A stretch of 64,000 bases of DNA from Oxytricha trifallax (lineage: Eukaryota > Ciliophora > Spirotrichea > Sporadotrichida > Oxytrichidae): NCBI GenBank assembly GCA_000711775.1, contig ARYC01002005.1:20542-84541 (forward strand). The letters run 5' to 3'. The notes below the pieces were generated by a model. It had not been told where the DNA came from. It saw only the letters and a program-made list of their open reading frames with translations, and searched no databases. Position 1 is the first letter of the stretch, and every line of letters begins with the position of its first letter. Positions 48,765 to 58,689 of the stretch are shown one piece after another. A program made the position numbers and the translations under genes.

Positions 48765-50362
48765 TCATTTTCTGTTCTTCCTTTTCGCCTTCTTCTTTTC
48801 AAGTTGCTCTTTCAATTCCTTTATTTGTCTTTTGAATTATATTTTCTACCTTCTATTGTGATTCCCAAATTGGTAATCATTTCATCTTCAGTCAGTGCAA
48901 ACAAAATCTCTTGATACACGATAAAGTGCACTTCAAGCTTAGGTATACATTCTTCAAAGCCAAGTTATTTTAGGAATGCCTCCACGTTGTTTGAAAGTAA
49001 TTCTTCCTTTGCTTTTTCTACCGAAGATGCTGATGATCTAATATTTGCTTCATTATCTTCCTCATTCTCAATTTCATCTTTAAGTTAAACTCTACACTCA
49101 TTTATATCTCTGCTAAATAATAATAAATTTCTTGTAGATTTAGCCTTAAGTAATGGCTTCGTTATGCTGTATCTTAATATATATCTTCAGTATTACAACA
49201 TCTAAATCTTTGTTGCTATCAAATATATCTCGCAACTACCATCCTGTGATCTACTCGTCCCCAATCATCTATACAATTCTAAATTTCCAAATCTTCCTTC
49301 ACGAATTGATAAAACTATTTGTCTCACTTAGAATATATTATGTAACTGAAAGAGCACTTTTTAACTCCTTTGTCCCCGTTCATCATATCCATACTCTTTT
49401 CTTGTCTGTCTTCACTTTTAATCCAAACTCAATTGAGAGTCTCTCTTGAATGTATAATAAATAGTTCAAAATCGTCAAAATAGGTTAACTTATTAAAATT
49501 AGAAAGTTAATTGCTAGGTGAGGTACTAATCTCATCTAGGGCTTTCTAATAGAGCTTTCTACTACACTAAGGCCTACTGAAGGTAAGTAGGAGGTTGCTG
49601 GGCGCAACGCATTAGGGGTTAGTCTGCGAGGTTCAATCTGCCAGCATTCACTCTTCGAGTGAGCTTGGGTCCTAGGATTTCCCTGCCTAGATGAGTTGCC
49701 TGGCTTGAGTTCAGCTTCCTAGGTAATAGGGAACAGGATTAAGGTGGTGCTCAGTCTTCAAAAGTGAGAAGATGAAAACCATTCAAGCCGACGATAAGTC
49801 ATTTTCTCCCACACCGGGTTAAGGTGCTGTAGCTAACACAGCGAAAGGATAGAGACTACATTCCCAGCAGCAGTGGGACCGGTAAGAGTTTTCACCTCAC
49901 CTGCTATTTTTGTGAAGCTCTCAAGCTCTGCTCTACTGGGTTATCTGGTTTTACATATTGGTTAGGGGTGGATCAAAAATAGTAGCGTAGAAAGGTTTTT
50001 CGGAGTTTTTTGGACTTTTTGACTGCCACGTCACGGATTACCACGTCAACTCATTCAGATACGTCTACGTCACAACTAAGATTGATGGTTTAATTTTAGT
50101 ATTAAACAGTGATATGTTCAATTTAATTTGAGATTACTCATTAACCTCTATAGGTTAACTTGTTAATTAGAATATTTTACTTAAGTTCAATAACAGTTTT
50201 GACATTGCCAATTTTCTTGAATTTCAAAACATGCTTACTCAAGTTTAATTTTCTAAGCCACTCTACAATTGACATGTCTTTAATTTGAAGTTCGATTTCG
50301 AGAAGTAAATTTGCTTAGTCAATTGCTTCTTCTTAATTGAAATTTAAAAGTAGAATTAATCA
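48765..50362 (-). pseudogene. SAM-domain protein gene, split by the SINE-like element
   Basis: The 5' part (about 50362-50150) reads QANLLLEIELQIKDMSIVEW then LRKLNLSKHVLKFKKIGNVK, a SAM-like helix bundle. The SINE-like copy follows. The 3' part (49479-48765) continues FDDFELFIIHSRETLN, DLEIQNCIDDWGRVDHRMVV, and a second, clearer SAM domain (VEAFLKQLGFEECIPKLEVH, then LTEDEMITNLGITIEGRKY). It ends in a coiled coil (IKELKEQLEKKKAKRKNRK) at a TGA at 48765. Removing the insert with one target copy keeps the frame. SAM domains mediate protein-protein contacts. Several other shifts and TGAs are present. Confidence 0.6.
49497..50149 (+). mobile_element. SINE-like retroposed element, copy 2
   Basis: It is about 653 bp, collinear with 9493-10129 (shared CTTTCTACTACACTAAGGCC, TCACTCTTCGAGTGAGCT-like and CAGCGAAAGGATAG blocks). 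A 17-bp direct repeat with one mismatch flanks it (ATAGGTTAACTTATTAA at 49480-49496; ATAGGTTAACTTGTTAA at 50150-50166), unrelated to the duplication at copy 1. It has the same GGTTCAATC box (49630-49638). It sits inside the SAM-domain gene in the opposite orientation to that gene. Confidence 0.75.
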
Positions 50363-50618
50363 TATTCTAATAGATGCAGATATAAAATATATTGTGTCTA
50401 TACTACAAGAAATGATCTTGAGGTTTAGGCATTTTAAGCTTAAAATTTTGGTAATTAGCCAGCAAAATCTTAAGCCTATCTCTCATTAGCATCTTTATAG
50501 AATTTATGGATCCCCCAAAAATTATTATATTTTATGTTAACTAAAACAATTTATTTTCACTTTATCGATCTTAAAAATTCCTAAATTAAACTTATTATTG
50601 CCAAATATAATTTAAAAT

Positions 50619-51028
50619 ATTGCTAAAGTATAATTGATTGGTGAAATTATAAAATAAATTGAATTAAAATAAAAATGAAATTAGTGTCGGTTAACTTTTT
50701 CAAAACCTATACAATATGGTACTTGTTTGATAGAGAATTCAAAATCAGCTGGACTTTAATAATACTATTTATCTCATCGTAACAGCGAGATAAATTGGTT
50801 TTTGTTTTGAATGATTTGTTTAGGTGATTTTAATGTCAATATAATAGTCGCGTTATCTCGCTTCAGGGATGCGATAGGCAGTACCACCATAGTATAGTCG
50901 AGCTAATTTTGAATTCTCTAACGAGCAAGTACCATATTGTCTAGGTTTTGGACAAAGTTAACTGCCACTAATCTAATTATTATTTTTATTTTAATATAAT
51001 TTTCTCAAATCAATCATAATTTAGCAAT
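50619..51028. repeat. Foldback element, family FB, copy 5
   Basis: The ends ATTGCTAAAGTATAATTGATT and its complement near 51015 match copy 1. Internal GATAGAGAATTCAAAATCAG, CAGCTGGACTTTAATAAT, GCGAGATAA and GTTAACTGCCACTAA blocks are in family order. The arms are more diverged on one side. Confidence 0.85.
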
Positions 51029-51336
51029 ATAGTTCTTTTTGCCTTTCAATAATTTAGTTTTTAGTTTATTATTGCGTATAGTATGGTATTGCCTACGATA
51101 TTACTAATATTATTTTATTCCAAAATGTTTAAATATATTTTAATGCTGGTCTCTAAATAAAGGAGGGAGTCAAATTTCTTAAGCAAATTTTTAATTTAGT
51201 TTTCACTGGCATGAATGAGTTCAATGTGTAAATCAGTTCTACCAGGTCAAAAGAGTGTTGGATCTAATCTTTTCTCTGTGATTAGTTTTTATAATCAAGT
51301 TCTACCTTCTTGTGATCTGATGTCATAGAGGGCATT

Positions 51337-51414
51337 CAAAACCCCAAAACCCCTTAGTGAGGTTTATAAGTGCTTTGATTTGTAGGGTATAGTTGGGGTC
51401 TTATTGGGGTTAGT
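51337..51414 (+). repeat. Left terminal inverted repeat of TBE C
   Basis: It begins with two C4A4 telomere-like units and continues TTAGTGAGGTTTATAAGTGC to GGGGTTAGT. It contains several G-rich runs. Confidence 0.95.
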
Positions 51415-51438
51415 TGAGAAATTAGGTCATATTGCAAA

Positions 51439-52503
51439 ATGAGAAATAGAAATTAGCGAAATTTAGGATCTATTTATGATGAGTAATATTTAGATTTACT
51501 GCTTAAGCTTAGGTATGGTACAAGTATTAATATAGACTAAGTCAAACCAGTAATGAATTATGCTGCTATAGCAAAGCTCCTGCGCAAGAGTGCCTCAACA
51601 GTTAGGTATCATTGCTTGTTGGCTGTTTAGCATTATAATTCAGGCACTTGAAAGCATCCTGCAAGAAAATAAAAGTTCTCACAGCACCATATTGACTACC
51701 TCTGCGACTCGAAGACTTTAAAGTATTGGGCACACTTTCCACTAGACTAGCGAGCTGTGATGTTTCATCGCAAGTTTCCTGACATGCGTATCTCTCCTTA
51801 AACTATAGCCAACATTTATAAAAGAAATGGTATTACTTTCAAGACTGTCAACAGAGTGAAGAGAGTGATTGATTTTACAGTGCCATTTTATAGTAATAAT
51901 TTAAACTATATATATGATTAAATGCAGAGAGCTATTACTAATAACATCAAGTTCATACACGCTGATGAAGCTGTGTTTACCTTCAACACCTTTATTCATA
52001 AGTCTTGGTATAATAAGTATGATAATATAGAAGTCTACGATTAGAAAGTGAAGGTTGTAACCCATGCAATTTTAGCAGGTATTAGTGAAGACTCTGGCTT
52101 AGAAAGTTATGTTATTCATCCTCGCTCTATTAAGCGAGAGTAGTACATAGAGTTCCTACATAAGCTGAGAGATAAATACAACGATTAAGAGATCATCCTG
52201 TTTGTTGACAACCTCTCAGTTCATAAGACTAAGGAGTCTAAGAAAGCTTATGAAGAGTTAAACATTACTCCTGTATACAATGTTCCTTACAGCCCTTAAT
52301 TTAATGGAATTGAATTCTACTGGAGTTAAATCAAGACCCACTACAAGAAACTGCTGCTATATCACCTAATGCATGACTTGCCTATAGATACAGTAGACTT
52401 GATTCAGAGTAGCTGCAAGAGAGTAAGCATAGATAAGACAACAGTTTGTGCGAGAGAAGGAAGAATGAATGTTTATAAATAAGTTTTAGATTTAAATGAA
52501 TGA
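51439..52503 (+). CDS. TBE transposase (42-kDa class), DD34E
   Basis: The frame is 355 codons, ATG to TGA. The DDE triad is visible: Asp176 in IHADEAVFTFN, Asp257 in ILFVDNLSVHKT and Glu292 in YSPQFNGIEFYW, giving a DD34E spacing typical of Tc1-like enzymes. An N-terminal helical region (residues 1-120) should bind the TIRs. A TGA at codon 71 interrupts the frame in a variable region; element A has the same codon. It is therefore either a dead copy or needs readthrough. The frame is otherwise intact, including the C-terminus REGRMNVYKQVLDLNE. In Oxytricha, TBE transposases act during programmed DNA elimination. Confidence 0.95.
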
Positions 52504-52509
52504 ATAAGT

Positions 52510-53300
52510 TCACATATTAAACTAACCCATAAAGGGGTTTGGCTTTTCTTTCTTCTCCTCTTCTTATGGCTTGCTTGGGCCTATATTTCTTCTCTTTGTG
52601 CCAGCTCCTGCATCTATGTTCATTTCTTCTGGCTTTTAAACATCTTTATAAAGTCTCTTGCTCACTTCATAAATAGTCTATGACTTTCTCTCTCTGTGAA
52701 CCTTCGCATGCTCTTTCATTAGGAATATACCAGTTCCAGGTTTCCCTACAATGTTATGAATCAAAGCTTACGAGAGAGGAATGGATGCTTCTTAAGCTCA
52801 GCGAGCCAGGTCTCGCTTATTAGTATGCCTTGCTTCTTTTAATCTTCAGGAGAAATAGAGTAGCGTTTTTTGTGAGCTTCTTCAATGATCTCTCTGAGAT
52901 AACTCTCTCTTAAAGTGCCAAGAACTCCAAAGAAGAAGCTCCTTTCTGGAAGCTTGTTAGAGAGTTGTTTCTTGGTAGGAAGATAAACTACCAACTCTTC
53001 ATCTTTCATCGCATCCTCGTAGAGATTAGTAACTGAAATCTCTGGGTAGTTTGGTATATCTATCAACTTTATTTCACTGTTTTTGAAGGCTTTCTTCTCA
53101 TCGCAGAGTATAGCTTTTAAGAATGAAATTTTGGTACCTTCCATCGTTGGAAGGAATAAACCCACTATAGCATATGATTAAGTATATGTCACATGCTTAC
53201 CATGCTAAGTGAGGTATCGATAGAGATCTTCCTTGCTTCTAAATCTTGAGATCATTTCTTAAGCTTCAACCCTCTTCATTGCAGTACTTATAGATTCCAT
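52510..53300 (-). CDS. TBE 22-kDa-class protein, 242 aa, three exons
   Basis: Exon 1 is 53201-53300 (MESISTAMKRVEAQEMISRF to YRYLTQH), exon 2 is 52772-53164 (VGLFLPTMEG to AELKKHPFLS), and exon 3 is 52510-52745 (KPGTGIFLMKEHAKVHRERK to NPFMGQFNM). Spliced length is 729 nt, exactly divisible by three, with no TGA. Without splicing the frame breaks at both introns. Element A has the same two introns at the same places. The protein is basic and charged at the C-terminus (EEEKKEKP) with no recognised domain; the role of this TBE protein is unknown. It is transcribed divergently from the kinase gene and convergently with the transposase gene, whose stop lies 6 bp away. Confidence 0.85.
52746..52771 (-). 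other. 26-nt mini-intron in the TBE C 22-kDa gene
   Basis: It starts GTAAGCTTTG and ends ATTGTAG on the minus strand. Element A has 25 nt here. The different lengths would give different frames if translated; splicing joins LSR to KPGTGIF in both. Confidence 0.75.
53165..53200 (-). other. 36-nt intron in the TBE C 22-kDa gene
   Basis: It starts GTAAGC and ends CTATAG on the minus strand. The element A intron at the same site is also 36 nt (GTAAAA to TGCAG) but little conserved in sequence, unlike the flanking codons. Confidence 0.75.
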
Positions 53301-53865
53301 CCTTGTTCCTTCTCTTGTTATTGAATTTCAAATTTTAATATATAGAGTTCTGGATCCTACTGTTAAAAATCTTAGTATTAAATATGGGCATCTTATAGGA
53401 GGTCAACCTGGTAAGGATACGTGGAGAAAGCTGGCAGAAGCTGTAACAAACTTCAGAGATGGAGCTCCATTTTTATCAATTTAGTTCCATTAAATTAGTA
53501 CTAAATTTGTTTAAATTTGATTAGTACCGGTACTAAATTCGTTTAAATTTAATTGGTACCAATTTAATAGTACCAAAACTTAATTAGTACCGAGTTTTAA
53601 ACTAATGAGATTTTAATGGAAAAGTTCCAAAATGGTTCAAAACGTAATTGGTACCAGTACCAACCCGATTTTATATTTGGTTTGTACCAAAATCGAAATT
53701 ATTAAGTATGAAATTAGAAAAATTATATTTATAAACAAACATAAATATGATCTCTAACACCTTAAACTCAACCATAATTGTTGACGTATCAACTCCAATA
53801 CAGAGTGACTATAACCAGAAAGGCTACTAGAGCTTAATAATAGAAATTTAAATTTGAATTTAAAC
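53301..53865. promoter_or_regulatory. Divergent intergenic region of TBE C with GTACC repeats
   Basis: This is the 565 bp between the start codons of the divergent 22-kDa and kinase genes. The stretch 53495-53700 has repeated GGTACC/GTACC/GTACT words, often as TTAGTACC or TTGGTACC. The same cluster occurs in element A (37125-37320). It is probably a shared promoter or protein-binding region. No motif has been tested. Confidence 0.45.
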
Positions 53866-55314
53866 ATGGCGGCTAACTTAAATCGAAAAGCAGTTTCTCT
53901 TAGCAGTGGATAATCATAGCTAAACTTTGGCTCCTCAAAGAAACCAGAAGTAATTTATATTGAGAAGGAGGTTGAGCTAAGAGCACTAAAGTTTAAAGCT
54001 GAGGTCTTTAAAATTTAAGTTTAAAACAAGAAGTAGAGTGCTGAGATGGGAGTTTAAACATAAGTTGAATTGGTTGAGGAAGATAAGGAACAGCAACCAA
54101 TAGAAAAAATTAAAACATTTTAATGTGAAGACTGCTAAAATTTCTTCTCAACTGAGTCTAGCTTGAAGAGGCACATCAAAGAGGTACACTCTGGTAGAGC
54201 TAAGATCTACTTTAAGCATGATAAAATAGATGGTAGATATTAGTGCACAACATGCATGAAGTCTTATACTCACTCAGCCAAAGTAAAGAGGCATATGCAG
54301 AAGCATCATTTAAGCGAATTCCTGATTAAAGATGAGGAAACTTAAAAGCTTGTACCTGCTAAAAGAAAAAATAACTCTCTTGAGTCTTAAAGACAACAAG
54401 AGGAAAGGCTCAAGAGGCAGAAGCGTTTTGAATCAATGAATCAGCCAGCAAATGGTACTCTTATAGCATGTCTTTAAGAGAGAGCTATGTATATACCTGC
54501 ATTGAATGCAGTTGATATTGAAAGCTGTATTGAAAATTACTTGCATTTTGACCTGCCAAACAAGGCTAAGCTTATAGTGGTTGATGAGTATGCTTACAAA
54601 GTATATCCTTTTAAATATCTCATTAAAAACGAGCAGTATCAAAATGAATTTGCAAACGAATACATAATACTGAGGGAGGCTTAGAAAAAATAGTTTAAGA
54701 ACTTACTTAGACTTGATGGAGTTATTCTTGGGCATGGCTTTGTTGCATTAAGACTGAAAAAGTTTGAAATGACTTTGAGAGAGTATCTCTATCATAATAG
54801 ATACCCAGATGATTTAAATGAGATACTGTCAGAAATGATTAAGGGTGTTTAAGAGCTTCATGAACTTGGGTATGTACATAGAGATTTGAAGCCTGAAAAT
54901 GTTATGTTAAATCTCTGTCCATTAGAAATTGTAGTCATTGATTTCAATAGAGCAATAAGATAAGAAATAGTAACTTTGGCTAAGGTGCTTTGCACACCAG
55001 GATACTTTCCAATCAGGGAGAAGTGGACTAATGGCTCTGTTTAATGGGATGTTTGGGCAGTTGCTGTCATAATCTTAGAGTGCGATATGGAAAGTATGTC
55101 TTACTTTGGAACAAAGCACGAAAAATAATCAATAAGTTTGGCTTCTAAACATATATAACAGGAAGATGTCTGCAATGAAATTAAAAGGCTTGTAGAGATG
55201 ATAATCGTTAGAGCTCCAGCTTATCCAAGATAATCTTTAGAAGACATACATGAGCCACTCCAGAGAGCTAGATTCAAGAGGTACCACAAAGATAAGCAGA
55301 TAAAATTTGTTTGA
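53866..55314 (+). CDS. TBE 57-kDa-class protein: two C2H2 fingers plus kinase-like domain
   Basis: The frame is 482 aa without an internal TGA, starting MAANLNRKAVSLSSGQSQLN. Finger 1 begins at Cys87/Cys90 (CEDCQNFFSTESSLKRHIKE) and finger 2 at Cys127/Cys130 (CTTCMKSYTHSAKVKRHMQ). A kinase-like domain follows, with a candidate ATP-binding Lys245 in YAYKVYP, YVHRDLKPENVMLN (His338-Arg339-Asp340) and VVIDFNRA (Asp359-Phe360-Asn361). The metal-binding Asp is kept but the DFG glycine is Asn, also in element B. A glycine-rich loop is not evident. It may be an unusual or inactive kinase. This architecture is known for the 57-kDa TBE ORF; its partners are unknown. Confidence 0.95.
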
Positions 55315-55388
55315 ATTAAGTACACTAATAATCATTAAATATTCATTAAATTCACAAAAAACCAATAAAAGACCTGTCGTTTCTTCTT

Positions 55389-55466
55389 ACTAACCCCAAT
55401 AAGACCCCAACTATACCCTACAAATCAAAGCACTTATAAACCTCACTAAGGGGTTTTAGGGTTTTG
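55389..55466 (-). repeat. Right terminal inverted repeat of TBE C
   Basis: It is the reverse complement of 51337-51414 with a single difference (CCCT for CCCC in the first unit). Confidence 0.95.
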
Positions 55467-55756
55467 ATTAAGCAATTTTGAAAAGGTAATGCTTCATTGT
55501 TTCTTGCTTTGATCTTGAACACTCACTCTCTCAACGAATATAGCATCAATATCTTCAATTTAAATAATAGTTCTCCAGGGAGCTTAGCTCAGAGGATTTG
55601 GTTAGAGCTTCATCGTTTAAGTTTCCACCAGTTATATTAAAATAGCACAAGTCCAAATTGAGTTGACCTACGATAACCTAAACGAAGGAAGTTTTACCAG
55701 TACAAGGTCGTCCATAGAGTAAGTAGCCTCTTCTATAAGGCACATCCTTACTATTG

Positions 55757-57305
55757 GTATAAAATAATAATTTGGGAAATTAAAATTAGATTTAAAAAGC
55801 ATTGATTAATTATTCTAAGGAAATTTACAATAAAATTAATATTTAATTTAACTCGCCCCATCGATAATAAAATTCATTAAAAGTGATGAGTGTTGTCAAC
55901 CATTGGTCACACTGTCAACAATTGGTCACACAAATATTTTTTATGAGTATTTTATAAGCATAATCGGAAAATTTTCAATTATAAAATAGCATCCCAAAGG
56001 CACGTTTCGTCCTCTCCGTAAGATTTATGAGTAAAAAGTTCAAAATTTAATTTTTAATAAAGATTCATTATTTATTTACCAAAATATTTTGCTTAACAAT
56101 AATACTTTTGGTTACATGAATTGAAGAATTAGGTTAAATTTCTACTCAATAGTATTTCATAAAATTAACATTCTAGTATATTGTTCAAGTATGATAAACA
56201 TCTGTGTATAATATTTAAAGACAGCCCACATCTTTCTATTAAGTTGATTTGTTGTTGAATTACTCTACTTATACCATTTAAGATTATTTAATATGCTTTA
56301 GTGGTTAAATTTAAAACCTTCCTATTTAGTCAATGCCTAATTTTTTCTAGCATCAGTATCTATAATAAATTATTACTCAATATTTCTTGATATGATATTA
56401 TCTAGAGCTTGTAGTCTCTGTGAATAAACGTAGCGTATTTCACATCTTCAAGATCTATCCTCATTTATTCTTATTTTTTCCGATAATATATAGTGTCTTT
56501 TGTGAAACATACTATGTTGACATGTGAGTCTCTAGAGGCATCATTTTAAACTTAAACTATTATTAACATGAATTTATCTTGTTCTTAAATCATAATTCTG
56601 TTACAATTTATTTGATGCCTTAATATAGCTTAGAGATTGATTGCCTTGTTATCTTAATGATATCTTGCAATATCAATATTTATAAGGCCAGCTAAATATT
56701 ATATTTTTAATTATTTAAAGAATTATGTTTGAAGAACAGTAAATATTGAGTAGTTTTCTTAATTAATTTATATCTATATTTTAATTGGTCTAATAGTAAA
56801 TTGCATTACATTACCATTAGTAAATTGATAGTTAGGTAATGTCATTCTGTTTTTAACATCGATAGTTTAATAAATGTTACAATAATAATCCACTAAGTGA
56901 GAAAATGCTTTATAGTCTAGGATCATACTTTGTCATATTCATCTTATTAAACCTAAGATTATAAATAATTACTCATTTTAATAAGAATCTTTATTAAAAA
57001 ATAAATTTTGAACTTTTTACTCATAAATCTTACGGAGAGGACGAAATGTGTTTTTTTGGGATGCTATTTATAATTAAAAATTTTCTGATTATGCTTATAA
57101 AATACTCATAAAAAAATATTTGTGTGACCAATTGTTGATAGTGTGACCAATTGTTACAATGTGTGGCCAATGGTTGACAGCACCCAAAAGTGATTATATA
57201 CTACTGATATTATAGAAATATTCTTTATGAGAATTTTATTTTTTTAATATTTAAAATAAATGGAACTATTTTAACATATCTTTTCTTTCACATATATAAC
57301 ATACT
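55757..57305. other. Candidate IES in the BCS1-like gene, holding the MULE-like element
   Basis: Minus-strand coding stops after DISEKY near 57306 and resumes at TNSKDVPYRRGYLL near 55756. A TAT at both edges could be the pointer; joining there keeps the frame and gives the expected spacing before the conserved PYRRGYLLYG. Outside the inserted element the DNA is AT-rich and non-coding. Confidence 0.5.
55888..57185. mobile_element. Non-autonomous element with about 200-bp TIRs and 9-bp duplication
   Basis: A 9-bp direct repeat AAAAGTGAT flanks it exactly (55879-55887 and 57186-57194). The terminal inverted repeats begin G(G/A)GTG(C/T)TGTCAACC and run about 200 bp, including CAATTGGTCACACAAATATT and CATAAATCTTACGGAGAGGA. 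The interior (about 56095-56985) is AT-rich with no gene. The 9-bp duplication and long TIRs fit Mutator-like (MULE) elements better than TBE or Tc1. It lies between two BCS1-like coding parts, inside the region that must be removed to join them. Confidence 0.8.
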
Positions 57306-58300
57306 TTTCACTGATATCTAATGACTTCTAAACATCTGAGATGACTAAGTAGGCAATATTGGTATCAAGCACAACACTTCGTTTACTCTTGGCTTCTTCT
57401 GCTGGATTAATTGCCAGTTTCCACCCTACTTGTGAACTTTTAATAAATTTTTATAAGGAATGCGCCTTGCTCCTCTGTAAAGTTTATAGCTTCCTATACA
57501 GGCTCCTTTAATATATTGATGTCTGTCCTGTAAGTGCAAATGCTCAAAGTTTCATACATAGTGAGCTTGTTTTCCCAACCAGTTAGAGCCGTAAGCTGCT
57601 AATTGATACTTCGCCACAGTTGTTTGCCTCTGTACTCGTAGATGTGATTATCTGGTCCTGACAGATACTCAATCTGCATTAGCCATTTATATTTTTATGT
57701 TTGTAGCTTAATTTTGATAAGGCTATTGATATAATTTGTTCGGCTTTACTCTTCTCAAACCCTGAGTAGTCCCACCAGTGAGCAAACTTCTTTTTTCTTT
57801 GATTAGACTTTAAGTTCGGTCATTGATCCCTTAAAATATCCAGCATGCACAAGATACGATCTTACTGTCTTAAAGAGCTCATCAATTTTATCAATAATGT
57901 TTTATCGAGATTCATAATCACTATCAATGTAGTTTTAAATATTGATATCATATTTACTCATAAGAGTGATAGAACACACTAGTTTTCTAATGATTTATTG
58001 GTAAGCATAGTCTACTGCTTGATACAGCCAGCTTAGAACGAACCCACTCAGAGTCAGGAAACACATTGAGTAAGTTAGTTGCCAGAACTGATCATCAGTT
58101 GATAAGTAAGATTGACCCGGATTTTACGGTGTTGCAATTTAAATTAACATATTAATTAATATCTAATAACTAATTAATTGTAATAACGGTACCTATTCCA
58201 TGAATATTAAGATAAAGATTTAATTTATAAAATCAAGAAACCCGAATTATTTATTCTATCACATCTTGAAATTCGTAACTTGCTTCTTTATTGAGAATTA

Positions 58301-58595
58301 TCACATAAAATAAAACAAACTTGAAAAATATTAACTTTCAATTTCTCTAAAATACATCACATCACAAGCTGCATGCTTAATTAAATCATTTTTATTGAAA
58401 GGCTCATCTGAGTGAATATGCTCCACTACTGCTAATGCTACTTCCACCAATATTAGCACTGCCAAATGGTTTAATTGCTGCTCCCAGACCCAAGCTACTA
58501 CCTACAGCTGCTGCACCATTTACACAAATTTTCTCGCTTTATTCATTATAGTTATCAAGTTGGTCTGCTCGTTCTACTTGAATGACTGCCTTCAT
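58301..58595 (-). CDS. Small unknown gene between the BCS1-like and SMARCD genes
   Basis: ATG at 58595 opens MKAVIQVERADQLDNYNEQS, then a Gly/Ala/Ser-rich stretch (GAAAVGSSLGLGAAIKPF). A one-base shift near 58430 continues EHIHSDEPFNKNDLIKHAAC and DVMYFREIESQYFSS to a TGA at 58301. It is about 98 codons with no recognised domain. It could be the 5' part of the BCS1-like gene rather than a separate gene, since no BCS1 start codon is evident. Confidence 0.45.
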
Positions 58596-58689
58596 TCTTA
58601 CATTACTGTCCAGCCAAGGCTTTCTTTTGTTTGTTAAATTTATAATATGTTATATTCTTAACTCATTCCTTAACTAAACAGAAATGAAA

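Larger units (their letters stand above)
51337..55466 (+). mobile_element. Complete TBE transposon C, 4,130 bp
   Basis: It has 78-bp inverted repeats (51337-51414 and 55389-55466), identical except in the C4A4 tip (CAAAACCCCAAAACCCC against CAAAACCCTAAAACCCC). A 3-bp ATT duplication flanks it (51334-51336, 55467-55469). Gene order is transposase (+), 22-kDa-class gene (-), zinc-finger/kinase gene (+). Size, TIR length and gene set match the known Oxytricha TBE1 family, a Tc1/mariner relative that is eliminated from, and implicated in, genome rearrangement during macronuclear development. It lies inside a BCS1-like reading frame. Confidence 0.95.
51145..58155 (-). pseudogene. BCS1-like AAA ATPase gene interrupted by a TBE and another element
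   Basis: Three minus-strand parts make one BCS1-type protein. Part 1 (58155-57306): PGQSYLSTDDQFWQL, a membrane segment (FLTLSGFVLSWLYQA), FAHWWDYSGFEKSKAEQ, then a BCS1-type N-domain (YLSGPDNHIYEYRGKQLW, RSVVLDTNIAYLVISDVQKS). Part 2 (about 55756-55467): VPYRRGYLLYGRPCTGKTSF (Walker A), then APWRTIIQIEDIDAIFVERV (Walker B), then SITFSKLLN. Part 3 (51336-51145): ALYDIRSQEGRT, KRLDPTLF, PGRTDLHIELIHAS. BCS1 is a mitochondrial inner-membrane chaperone for complex III. Walker A has Arg and Cys where GPPG is usual. At least five frameshifts and three TGAs suggest a decayed paralogue. Alternatives are macronuclear-destined segments with IESs, or assembly indels. Confidence 0.75.

Noticed and set aside
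49153..49449. 98-aa plus-strand hydrophobic ORF
   Set aside because: It is antisense to the SAM-domain gene. The hydrophobic look comes from the T-rich complement of Lys/Glu-rich coding sequence.
51630..51700. An intron that would remove the codon-71 TGA of the TBE transposase
   Set aside because: No GT-AG pair spans the TGA while keeping the frame, and the upstream GT-AG candidate is conserved as coding sequence in element D.
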